NCBI RefSeq assembly: GCF_020805785.1
Contig: NZ_JAJGZV010000001.1
Location: 62,001-126,000 of the forward strand
Direction: 5' to 3'
Length of the DNA stretch: 64,000 nt
From: Flavobacterium chungbukense
GTDB taxonomy: Bacteria > Bacteroidota > Bacteroidia > Flavobacteriales > Flavobacteriaceae
A program made the translations under genes and the position numbers. The notes below the pieces were generated by a model. The model was not told where the DNA came from. It worked only from the letters and a program-made list of their open reading frames with translations, and did no database searches. Shown piece by piece: positions 45,918 through 53,887 of this stretch (positions are counted from its first letter, which is position 1; each line of letters begins with the position of its first letter).

Positions 45918-46604
45918 TTACCCAATAGAAAACCTAAATCCAATTCCGTGTAGGTTTTCGATTGAAATTCCTTCCTCATTGGCAAGAATTTTTCGCAGAC
46001 GAGAAATAAAAACATCTAAACTTCTTCCCATAAAATAGTCATCCGTTCCCCATAATGAGGTTAAGATTTGTTCTCTTTTTAAAACAGAATTTTTATGATC
46101 TAGAAATAACTTCAATAATTCTGCTTCACGCTGTGTTAGTCCTACTTTTTCTTCATCATTATAAAGAATAAAATTTTTGGTGTCAAATTGATATTTTCCT
46201 ACTTCATAAATCGTTTTTATTGCGGGAATATTTTTCTGCGAACGCTTTAAGAAAATTTCAATTTTCAACAATAATTCTTCAATACTAAAGGGTTTAACCA
46301 AATAATCATCGGCACCCAAACGCAGACCTTTTATTCGATCTTCTTTTAATGTTTTAGCCGAAAGGAAAATAATAGGAACATCAACATCTATTTTACGAAT
46401 GGCTTCTGCCAATTGAAAACCATCCATTTTTGGCATCATAATATCAAAAATACAGATGTCAAATTCCTCTTCCTCAAAAATTTTCAATGCCGCTTTTCCG
46501 TCCGAGCAATGTATAACTTCATAATTGTTTTGCTCCAAATTATCTTTGGTTAGAAACGCAAGGGTTTCATCATCTTCAGCATAAAGTATTTTGAAATTTC
46601 TCAT
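45918..46604 (-). CDS. OmpR-family response regulator
   Basis: 228 residues. The receiver domain (1-120) has the acidic pair in LYAEDDETLA, the phosphorylated aspartate in FDICIFDIMMPKMDGFQLA near residue 52 and the lysine in DYLVKPFS. The DNA-binding winged helix (about 130-228) has LTQREAELLKLFLDHKNSVLKREQILTSLWG and RSLDVFISRLRKIL. It overlaps the kinase gene by four bases, so the two form one operon. The regulated genes are unknown. Confidence 0.94.
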   Translation of the reverse strand: MRNFKILYAEDDETLAFLTKDNLEQNNYEVIHCSDGKAALKIFEEEEFDICIFDIMMPKMDGFQLAEAIRKIDVDVPIIFLSAKTLKEDRIKGLRLGADDYLVKPFSIEELLLKIEIFLKRSQKNIPAIKTIYEVGKYQFDTKNFILYNDEEKVGLTQREAELLKLFLDHKNSVLKREQILTSLWGTDDYFMGRSLDVFISRLRKILANEEGISIENLHGIGFRFSIG

Positions 46605-47866
46605 TTTTTATTTGGGATTGACAAGGTTATCGTAACACCTTTTTCAGTATTATTTTCGGCTTTTATTTTCCAGTTCTGCAAATTGCAGATTTCTTTTACA
46701 TAATATAATCCAAGGCCAAATCCGTTCACTTCATTGCTTTTTTCATTTTGAACGCGATAAAACTTATCAAAGATAAATGATATTTTTTTAGAATTTATAC
46801 CAATTCCGTTATCAATAAATTCTAGTTTTAAACAATTATTTTCTTCTTTAAATTTAATGGTAATTTCAGGTTTTTCGTTACAATATTTTACAGCATTGTC
46901 TAATAAATTATACACTAAATTGGCAAAATGAAATCCATCAGTTTCTATTAAATATTCATCAGAAACAGTTTCAATCTTAACTGAAGCTTCAGGATATTTC
47001 AATTTAATATTTGAAATAGCTTCTTCAATAATCGGAATAATCAGAATGTTTTCTTTTTTTAATTCTAAAGGAGTGTATTCTGATTTAGAAATATTTAGAA
47101 TTTTCTCGATATGACTGTTCAATTTATTACTCTGATTGATGATAATATCGGTATAAGTAAAAAGTTTTTTGTCTTCTTTAATCGGATTCTGTTCAATTAA
47201 ATATTTTGAAGCGATAAGAATGGAAGCTAATGGTGTTTTAAATTCATGCGTCATATTATTGATAAAATCGCGTTGCAACTCGGAATATTTTTTCTGTTGC
47301 AAAAGCGTAAAAATCGAATAAACGTAAATCAGTAAAATTAGAATCAAAGCTGTCGAAAGTATAAACCAGAATCGCATCGAACTAAATAAATAAGTGGTTT
47401 CGTTAGGAAAGCGAACAGCGAAGTAGTAAACTAGATTTTTATGTTTAGGGAAATAAACCGTTTTTTTGCATTCCGCTTTTTTCTTAGAAAGAGAAACATA
47501 ATCGCCATAAACCATTTCATCACTTTGGCAATTGTACATCGCATACTCGAAATCCGTTGTGATATTCATTTTTTTGAATTCTGTTTTTAGATAAAACTCT
47601 AAAATTTCAGGTTCAAATTCATTGTCAACATTTACTATATAATAGTCATTTGATATTTTCTGTACCGGATTTTGTGCAGGAAGTTCGTGATTAGTTCCCT
47701 CATACAATTTTTTAGCCACTTCCAATAAAGCAATATGGGCTTTCTGACTCAGTTTTTTCTGTTCAATCGTAAAAGCCTCTTTTGTCCAAAGCAATTGTGC
47801 CACCAAAATACTGATTATGGCTACCAATCCTAAGAGAATGATGCTGTTGAGTTTATTAATTTTCAA
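46601..47866 (-). CDS. Sensor histidine kinase
   Basis: 421 residues. A first membrane helix (LNSIILLGLVAIISILVAQLLW), a periplasmic sensor of about 130 residues and a second helix near 165-190 (FWFILSTALILILLIYVYSIF) precede the HisKA domain with FINNMTHEFKTPLASILIASKYL (phosphorylated His near 208) and the HATPase domain with LVYNLLDNAVKYC (N box, near 318), FIDNGIGI and GFGLGLYYVKEI. It forms an operon with the response regulator. Signal unknown. Confidence 0.94.
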   Translation of the reverse strand: MKINKLNSIILLGLVAIISILVAQLLWTKEAFTIEQKKLSQKAHIALLEVAKKLYEGTNHELPAQNPVQKISNDYYIVNVDNEFEPEILEFYLKTEFKKMNITTDFEYAMYNCQSDEMVYGDYVSLSKKKAECKKTVYFPKHKNLVYYFAVRFPNETTYLFSSMRFWFILSTALILILLIYVYSIFTLLQQKKYSELQRDFINNMTHEFKTPLASILIASKYLIEQNPIKEDKKLFTYTDIIINQSNKLNSHIEKILNISKSEYTPLELKKENILIIPIIEEAISNIKLKYPEASVKIETVSDEYLIETDGFHFANLVYNLLDNAVKYCNEKPEITIKFKEENNCLKLEFIDNGIGINSKKISFIFDKFYRVQNEKSNEVNGFGLGLYYVKEICNLQNWKIKAENNTEKGVTITLSIPNKK

Positions 47867-48030
47867 GAATAAAGGATTTTGAGAGTGTAATATTAATCAA
47901 TTTTAGCCTTAAAACAGCCGATTAACAAGTCATTAACAAACGTTTGAAACCAGTTAACAGCGATTCCTTTTTGTCTGAATTACCTTTGTAATATCAAATT
48001 GAACTATAAACCATTTTAAATATATCTGTT

Positions 48031-48447
48031 ATGAAAATGATCAAAATTTCTATGTTAGCTTTAGCTCTTGGCTTAATGTCTTTTTCGGCAATTGCTCCAG
48101 TACAATCTTTAGTTTCTGAAACTAAAATTTCGGCAACTACAGCTTCTACAATTGTTTGGAAAGCAGAAACAATTGATGTAGGACAAATTCCACAAGGAAC
48201 TCCAAAAGCAATTGTTTACGAGTTTAAAAATACAGGAAAAACAGCGGTAGTAATTACAAACGTTCAAGGATCTTGCGGATGTACTGCTACAGATTACACA
48301 AAAGAACCAATTCAGCCAGGTAAGTCTGCAAAAGTTACTGCAACTTACAATGCTGCAAATAAAGGTGCTTTTACCAAAACAGTTACTGTAACAACTAGTG
48401 CAGAAACTACTCCAAAAATCCTTACTTTAAAAGGTACGGTTATTTAA
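48031..48447 (+). CDS. DUF1573 domain protein, secreted
   Basis: 138 residues. After a signal peptide (MKMIKISMLALALGLMSFSAIA) there is an Ig-like DUF1573 domain: IDVGQIPQGTPKAIVYEFKNTGKTAVVITNVQGSCGCT, then PIQPGKSAKVTATYNAANKGAFTKTVTVTT. The paired cysteines in SCGCT are a hallmark. The family is abundant in Bacteroidetes and is of unknown function in the periplasm. TACCTTTG at 47,981-47,988 resembles a -7 promoter box 43 bases upstream. A terminator follows. Confidence 0.9.
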   Translation: MKMIKISMLALALGLMSFSAIAPVQSLVSETKISATTASTIVWKAETIDVGQIPQGTPKAIVYEFKNTGKTAVVITNVQGSCGCTATDYTKEPIQPGKSAKVTATYNAANKGAFTKTVTVTTSAETTPKILTLKGTVI

Positions 48448-48474
48448 GAATTTTAATAGGTTGGTTATATGGCG

Positions 48475-48508
48475 AAAACTCCAGACAAGAAATTGTTTGG
48501 AGTTTTTT
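48475..48508 (+). terminator. Terminator after the DUF1573 gene
   Basis: AAAACTCCAGACAA pairs with TTGTTTGGAGTTTT (one mismatch) around a GAAA loop with a T6 run. Confidence 0.8.
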
Positions 48509-48571
48509 ATTTGCAGTGATTCGATTTTGATTTAATAGAATTTTTTTTACTTTTAATAAAAATTCCTACTT

Positions 48572-50152
48572 ATGAAAATTTGGTATACGCCCTTTATTGC
48601 AGTTGTTTTTTTGATGGTTTTTTCTTGTAATTCCAAAGCAGATAAAAAAGAGGAAAAGGCAATAAAAAAAGAGGAAAAGATTCCAGAATTAAAACTTACA
48701 ATAGATACAGCACGTATCGCAAAGTTTTACGAAAGTTATCCTAAACTGTCAAAATTTAAGACCGATGTAACTTCTTTATATCAGAAAAACAAATCGACTC
48801 AATTATGGCAGGATAATAAAGGAGTTGTAGAGTTTGGAAACACTTTGTTCAATCAATATAAAAATTTGGATCAAGAAGGATTAAAAGCCAATTATCCTTA
48901 TAAGGAAGAACTTAATTCCGTTTTTGAAAATAATCCGACTAAAAAATTATCCAAAGAAGATACCGATTTATTGCTTTCGAACTTGTATTACTATTATGCG
49001 GAGAAAGTGTATGCTGGTTTTGATGAAAAAACAAGTATTTCGTTAGAATGGCTTTTGCCTAGAAAAAAGTTCAATTATCAAGTGCTTTCAGATTCTATTT
49101 TTAAAAAATCAACCATTTTGGATGATAAGAAAAAAAAGATGTTCAGCCAATATTACAAGCTTCGTGATGCTTTAAAAGAATACAGAAAAATTGAAAAAAA
49201 TGGCGGATGGAAAACTATTGAAGTTGGTGAAGATTATGAATCTTTAAAAGTTGGCGATTCATCAAATGTTGTGGCTCAGATTAGAGAAAGACTTTTTGTA
49301 ACTAAAGACATTAAGGAAAATACTAAAAGTCCTATTTGCGATACGACTTTCATAAAAGCAATTAAAAACTACGAAATTCATCACGGTTATACGCCGAAAA
49401 ACACCATTTTGTTAGAACATATTAAGGATTTAAATATTCCTGTTTCTGATAGAATCAAGACCATTATTGCGAACATGGAGCGTTGCCGTTGGATTGATCC
49501 CGAATTAGAAAAAGGTCAAAAATATATTGAAGTTAATATTCCAGAATTTAAATTATATATAATCGAAGATGGAAAAATTGCTTTTACTTCTGCAGTTGTG
49601 GTTGGAAGAGCGATGACAAAAACAGTTATTTTCAGCGGAATGATGAATAACATTGTTTTTAGTCCGTATTGGAATGTGCCGCCGAGTATTATCAAATCTG
49701 AGATTAAACCCGGAATGGCCAAGGATAAAAACTATTTGCAAAAGAAAAATCTGGAATGGAATAATGGAGCTGTTCGTCAGCTTCCTGGGAAAAATAATTC
49801 TTTAGGTTTAGTGAAGTTTTTATTTCCAAATTCAAGCAATATTTATTTGCACGATACACCCTCAAAGAGTTTGTTCGAGAGAGAAAGTAGAGCGTTTAGT
49901 CATGGTTGCGTACGTGTGGCAAAACCGCGCGAATTGGCAATTGAATTACTAAAAGTAGATCCGCAATGGAATCCTGCGAGAATTGACAAAGCGATGCATG
50001 CCGGAAAAGAAAGCTGGTACACACTTAAGAAAAAAGTTCCAGTTTATATCGGTTATTTTACCGCTTGGGTAGATCGTGACGGAAATTTGAATTTCTATAA
50101 AGACATTTACGGAAGAGATGAAAGTCTTATCAAACTCTTAACGGAGGAATAA
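48572..50152 (+). CDS. L,D-transpeptidase (YcbB-like) lipoprotein
   Basis: 526 residues. A signal peptide ending MVFSC places it as a lipoprotein (Cys near residue 19). An N-terminal scaffold and a peptidoglycan-binding-like segment (LKVGDSSNVVAQIRERLFV near 225) precede the YkuD domain (about 315-490), with IEVNIPEFKLYIIEDGKIAFTSAVVVG and the catalytic SHGCVRVAKPRELA near 442-455. It makes 3-3 peptide crosslinks in peptidoglycan and is similar to E. coli YcbB/LdtD. It is a single gene. Confidence 0.92.
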   Translation: MKIWYTPFIAVVFLMVFSCNSKADKKEEKAIKKEEKIPELKLTIDTARIAKFYESYPKLSKFKTDVTSLYQKNKSTQLWQDNKGVVEFGNTLFNQYKNLDQEGLKANYPYKEELNSVFENNPTKKLSKEDTDLLLSNLYYYYAEKVYAGFDEKTSISLEWLLPRKKFNYQVLSDSIFKKSTILDDKKKKMFSQYYKLRDALKEYRKIEKNGGWKTIEVGEDYESLKVGDSSNVVAQIRERLFVTKDIKENTKSPICDTTFIKAIKNYEIHHGYTPKNTILLEHIKDLNIPVSDRIKTIIANMERCRWIDPELEKGQKYIEVNIPEFKLYIIEDGKIAFTSAVVVGRAMTKTVIFSGMMNNIVFSPYWNVPPSIIKSEIKPGMAKDKNYLQKKNLEWNNGAVRQLPGKNNSLGLVKFLFPNSSNIYLHDTPSKSLFERESRAFSHGCVRVAKPRELAIELLKVDPQWNPARIDKAMHAGKESWYTLKKKVPVYIGYFTAWVDRDGNLNFYKDIYGRDESLIKLLTEE

Positions 50153-50161
50153 AATTAAGTT

Positions 50162-50247
50162 TGCCACGAATTACACCAATTTCCGCGAATTAATTTATCT
50201 GTACATGCAGAAAAAAATTAGTGAAAATTAGTGTAATTAGTGGCAAA
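50162..50247. repeat. Intergenic inverted repeat (GCCAC...GTGGC)
   Basis: TTTGCCACGAATTACACCAATTTCCGC at 50,160-50,187 is answered by AAATTAGTGTAATTAGTGGCAAA at about 50,224-50,246. It forms a hairpin between two genes that end toward each other, so it may work as a terminator. It belongs to the same broad CACGAATT class as 1,736-1,824. Confidence 0.65.
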
Positions 50248-50253
50248 AAAAAA

Positions 50254-50763
50254 CTATTTACTCAAAACATCAATACATTTATAAAAACGTTTAGTATAGT
50301 GTTCTGTGTCAAGTGCTGTTATCGTAACTTGTTGCGCTTTTCCTGAAGAAGCGTGAATAAATTTTGAATGCATTCCGTTGGCTTCGCAGATAATTCCTAG
50401 ATGTCCAACGATAGTTCTGTCTTTATATCCGTAGAAAACTAAAATATCACCAACTTTAAAATCTTCTGGTTTTAAAGCTTTTCCTAAATTTTTATAACCG
50501 CTTGAACTTCGCGGTAATGTCATTCCGAAATTGCTGAAAACATAACTTACAAAACCAGAACAGTCAAAACCTTTTTTGGGATTACTGCTAGCGTATACAT
50601 AAGGTGTTCCTAAATATTTTTTGGCATAAACGATGATAGAATCACGATTAATTTCGGTCTCAATCTTCGTATTTTGAACTACTATTTGCGGTTCTTTATT
50701 TTTTAGAGTGAAAGAGGAAAGTAAAATAATAGGGAACAAAAATAATAGTAGGCGTGATTTCAT
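50254..50763 (-). CDS. NlpC/P60-family cysteine peptidase
   Basis: 169 residues. An N-terminal hydrophobic segment MKSRLLLFLFPIILLSSFTL exports it to the periplasm. The NlpC/P60 domain covers about 45-165: GTPYVYASSNPKKGFDCSGFVSYVFSNFG (catalytic Cys near residue 67), VGHLGIICEANGMHSKFIHASS (catalytic His near 120 and 135) and later TERYT-like tail. It is a gamma-D-glutamyl-meso-diaminopimelate type peptidoglycan endopeptidase. Confidence 0.9.
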   Translation of the reverse strand: MKSRLLLFLFPIILLSSFTLKNKEPQIVVQNTKIETEINRDSIIVYAKKYLGTPYVYASSNPKKGFDCSGFVSYVFSNFGMTLPRSSSGYKNLGKALKPEDFKVGDILVFYGYKDRTIVGHLGIICEANGMHSKFIHASSGKAQQVTITALDTEHYTKRFYKCIDVLSK

Positions 50764-50981
50764 TTTTTTAGTCTTAAATATATATTCAAACGCTAAATAT
50801 AAACTGTTATTTCATTTGAAAAAGAACGGAAACACCCTAAAAAGTACAAATAAGCATTTGTTGAGCTTTAAATGATGTGTTTATGTGGTGTTTTTTTATT
50901 GCATTTTGACATTTTAGTATCTTTCTGTATAATTCATTTCAAATATATTTGTGAATCGTATTTATATTTAACAAATTAATT

Positions 50982-52082
50982 ATGTTTCCCAAAAAAATAG
51001 CTCTTTTAATTTTGTTTTTGATGATTTCACTCTTTTCGACTTCACAAACTCAAAATTCAAATAAAACTTTTTTATATCAAGGTAGAGTAGATCAACTTCA
51101 AAATGATAATGTTATTTTAATCGGAACAGCCGCTTCTGTTTCTTTTAATTTTACAGGAAAAGAATGCTCAATATCGCTTCAAAGCGTTGATTCTTATGAA
51201 CATCATAATTATGTTCAGTTGGTTTTGGATGGAAAATATATTGGAAAAATTAGAATTGAAAAAGTTGCAGCTCAATCTTTTCCAATAAAAGTAACTTCAA
51301 CTAAAAAAGAGCATCGATTAGAAATCTATAAGAATACAGAGGCACAAAGCGGAAATGTTTTATTTGCTGGAACAACGGCAAAACTAATTCCAATTTCATT
51401 TAAAAAGAAAAAGAAAATCGAGTTTATTGGTGATTCTATTACTTGCGGCGCAGCAAGCGATCCGTCTGATATTCCTTGTGATAAAGGAGAATATATGGAT
51501 CATCATAATGGTTATTATGCTTATGGGCCAACGCTTTCAAGAGCAATTGGTGTCGATTATTTAATGAGCTGTGTTTCTGGAATTGGAATGTATCGAAATT
51601 GGAATGATGAAAACAAAGATGAAGCCATAATGCCAGATGTTTATCCCAATTTATATTTAACAAAAGATGCTTCAAAACCTAAATATGATTTTGCTTTTCA
51701 GCCCAATATTATCAGTATTGCTTTAGGAACAAATGATTTTTCTGGCGGAGATGGGAAAAAAGAACGTTTGCCTTTTAATCCAGAAAAGTATGTTTCGAAT
51801 TATATCAACTTCATCAAAATGTTGTATAAACATAATCCGAATGTGCAGATTGTAATTACAAACAGTCCAATGGTTGGAGGAGAAAGAGGAGTTGTTTTTG
51901 AAGATTGTCTTAAAAAAGTAAAAGCAGCCTTTGATTCTGATAAAAAACATAAAGCTATCAAGATTTTTAAGTTTAAACCAATGACACCAAAAGGTTGTTC
52001 TGGACATCCTGATGTGGCAGATCATAAAATTTTGGCAGAGGAATATGCTCCATTTTTAAAGAAATTACTAAATGAAAAATAA
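50982..52082 (+). CDS. SGNH-hydrolase esterase, carbohydrate esterase family 2-like
   Basis: 366 residues with a signal peptide (to about residue 22). An N-terminal beta-sandwich (residues 30-140) precedes the SGNH domain with IEFIGDSITCGAAS (nucleophile Ser near 152), SIALGTNDFSGGDG (block with Asn near 250) and CSGHPDVADHKILAEEY (His near 346). This two-domain layout is that of CE2 acetylxylan/acetylmannan esterases. It overlaps the next esterase gene by 11 bases, so both form an operon. Deacetylation of mannan is inferred from the neighbouring mannanases. Confidence 0.85.
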   Translation: MFPKKIALLILFLMISLFSTSQTQNSNKTFLYQGRVDQLQNDNVILIGTAASVSFNFTGKECSISLQSVDSYEHHNYVQLVLDGKYIGKIRIEKVAAQSFPIKVTSTKKEHRLEIYKNTEAQSGNVLFAGTTAKLIPISFKKKKKIEFIGDSITCGAASDPSDIPCDKGEYMDHHNGYYAYGPTLSRAIGVDYLMSCVSGIGMYRNWNDENKDEAIMPDVYPNLYLTKDASKPKYDFAFQPNIISIALGTNDFSGGDGKKERLPFNPEKYVSNYINFIKMLYKHNPNVQIVITNSPMVGGERGVVFEDCLKKVKAAFDSDKKHKAIKIFKFKPMTPKGCSGHPDVADHKILAEEYAPFLKKLLNEK

Positions 52083-53454
52083 TATATATAAGTTTGTTTT
52101 CTTTTTATTGATTTCCAGTACTATGATGGCAAACGTTTCGCTTCCGAATATTTTTAGTGACAATATGGTTTTACAGCGCAATTCTGAAGTGAAAATTTGG
52201 GGTTGGGGAAATCCAAAAGAAGAAATTAAACTGGTTTCTGGCTGGAACAATCAGGAATATAAAACGGTTGCCAATAATCAAGCAAAATGGGAAATTATAA
52301 TTAAAACTCCAGAAGCGGGTGGTCCTTTTACTATTTCGATAAAAGGATATAATGAAGTGGTTTTAAAAAATATTTTGATCGGAGAAGTATGGCTTTGTTC
52401 GGGACAATCGAATATGGAAATGTCAGCAAGTTGGGGAATTGACGATGGCGAAGAAGAAGCTAAAAATGCGACTAATCCGAACATTCGATTTTTTACAGTT
52501 CCGAAATTAACAGCAGAAAATCCGCAGAATAACTTATTGGGAAATTGGACAGAATCTACTCCCGAAACGATGAAATATTTTAGTGCTGTCGGTTACTTTT
52601 TTGCCAAACGCCTTCGCGAAGAGTTGAAAAATGTTCCAATCGGATTGATTTCTTCCAACTGGGGCGGAACTCCGGCTGAAATCTGGATGCCGGCAGAAGT
52701 TGTAAATAACGATGCGGTTTTATTAGAAAATGCCAAAAAACTAAATGAACAAGAATACGGACCAAGACAACCTGGACGTGCTTATAATGCCATGATTCAT
52801 CCAATTGTTGGCTTTAAAATCGCAGGAACGCTTTGGTATCAGGGAGAATCGAATGTGGGTTCTTTGGTTTATGATAAAACTTTAGGAGCACTAATTACTT
52901 CATGGAGAAAAGAATGGAAAGACGATTTTCCATTTTATTATGTTCAGATTGCGCCTTATAAAACAGGATCGAATAATTTCTCTAATGTAACAGTTAGAGA
53001 TTCGCAGCGAAAATTATTAAAAGAAGTTTCAAAAACAGGAATGGTCGTGATCAGCGATATTTCGGATACAATAGATATTCATCCAAAAAATAAAAAATCG
53101 GTTGGAATTCGTCTAGCAGATTTAGCTTTGGCTGATACTTATAAAGTAAATATAAACTTGGCAAATAGTCCACTTTTTAAAAGTTTTAAAATCGAGAAAA
53201 ATAAACTTATTGTTTCTTTTGATTACGCTGACGGATTATATTTTAAAAATAAAGTTTCGAATCAATTTGAAGTTGCGGGTACCGATGGAGTTTTTTATCC
53301 TGCCGAAGCTTCAATTAAAAATAAGGAAGTGATTTTGACAAGTAAAAAAGTTGTTAATCCAGCAAAAGTGAGGTTTGCGTGGGGAAATACAACACAGTCG
53401 GATTTGTTTAACAAAGCGAATTTGCCTGCTTCTTGTTTTACGAGTGAATTTTAG
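52072..53454 (+). CDS. Sialate O-acetylesterase-family esterase
   Basis: 460 residues with a signal peptide. An N-terminal jelly roll with VSLPNIFSDNMVLQRNSEVKIWGWG is followed by the SASA domain: GEVWLCSGQSNMEMSASWG (nucleophile Ser near residue 115), GTPAEIWMP, GTLWYQGESNVG (near 257) and TIDIHPKNKKSVGIRLADLAL (near 345, catalytic His). SASA-family enzymes of Bacteroidetes remove O-acetyl groups from hemicellulose, pectin or sialic acid. It overlaps the CE2-like gene. Confidence 0.9.
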   Translation: MKNNIYKFVFFLLISSTMMANVSLPNIFSDNMVLQRNSEVKIWGWGNPKEEIKLVSGWNNQEYKTVANNQAKWEIIIKTPEAGGPFTISIKGYNEVVLKNILIGEVWLCSGQSNMEMSASWGIDDGEEEAKNATNPNIRFFTVPKLTAENPQNNLLGNWTESTPETMKYFSAVGYFFAKRLREELKNVPIGLISSNWGGTPAEIWMPAEVVNNDAVLLENAKKLNEQEYGPRQPGRAYNAMIHPIVGFKIAGTLWYQGESNVGSLVYDKTLGALITSWRKEWKDDFPFYYVQIAPYKTGSNNFSNVTVRDSQRKLLKEVSKTGMVVISDISDTIDIHPKNKKSVGIRLADLALADTYKVNINLANSPLFKSFKIEKNKLIVSFDYADGLYFKNKVSNQFEVAGTDGVFYPAEASIKNKEVILTSKKVVNPAKVRFAWGNTTQSDLFNKANLPASCFTSEF

Positions 53455-53542
53455 ATTTTAGAATGTAGATTTTTTGGCCACAGATTTTACTGATTGAATA
53501 GATTAACACTGTTTTTTTGTTTGGGTTTGTCAGGCTGAGCGA

Positions 53543-53558
53543 TCCCGAAGCTTCGGGA
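53543..53558. repeat. Perfect 16-base palindrome TCCCGAAGCTTCGGGA
   Basis: The perfect form of the palindrome found in two protein genes, here intergenic, 17 bases before a GTCATT-type hairpin element. Confidence 0.9.
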
Positions 53559-53575
53559 GAAGTTCCGCAAATTTT

Positions 53576-53677
53576 GTCATTTCGACTGAAAGGAGAAATC
53601 ACACTAGAAACTCCGCACCGGATGTCGCCAAACTTTGTCGAGCTACTTGCGAAGATTTCTCCTTACGTCGAAATGAC
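53576..53677. repeat. Diverged relative of the GTCATT hairpin element
   Basis: 102 bases, starting GTCATTTCGACTGAAAGGAG and ending in the complement (GATTTCTCC, then ACGTCGAAATGAC). The length and end layout match the 99-base units of the 45-kb array, and the interior carries AACTTTGTCGAGC like AACTTTGCGG. It sits between the SASA esterase and GH3 genes. Confidence 0.8.
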
Positions 53678-53728
53678 AAAACTGTGAGTTGAAAAATAAA
53701 AACCAAAAACGCTCTTTTGAAAACGATT

Positions 53729-53819
53729 TGCGTGAGGGATAGAAGTGGAAAGCCCACAGCCATGAGGAACGAACAGGCGAGGACTTGAAACGGATAGCCC
53801 GACCCGGAGGGACACGCCC
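53729..53819. ncRNA. Candidate structured RNA or conserved intergenic element
   Basis: About 91 bases, GC-richer than the surroundings. The ends GCGTG (53,730-53,734) and CACGC (53,813-53,817) pair. Inside are two related words, GGGATAGAAGTGGAAAGCCC (53,736-53,755) and GAAACGGATAGCCCGACC (53,787-53,804). It resembles from memory a conserved Flavobacterium motif seen between genes (possibly Rfam Flavo-1), which I cannot verify. No ORF fits. It could also be a leader of the GH3 gene. Strand assignment is unsure. Confidence 0.5.
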
Positions 53820-53826
53820 AAGAAAA

Positions 53827-53868
53827 ACTTAGAATCTTAGTGCCTCAGAACCTTAGAATCTCAAAGAA
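53827..53868. repeat. CTTAG-type intergenic repeat before the GH3 gene
   Basis: TTAGAATCTTAGTGCCTCAGAACCTTAGAATCTCAAAG-like words, the same family as those at 8,552 and 24,028. It ends about 20 bases before the GH3 start codon. Confidence 0.55.
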
Positions 53869-53887
53869 AAAACTAACTAAACCACAT

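Noticed and set aside
53730..53819. tRNA gene
   Set aside because: The length and GC content fit roughly, but there is no T-loop (GGTTCGAATCC-like) and no proper anticodon arm; no acceptor stem of seven pairs could be built.
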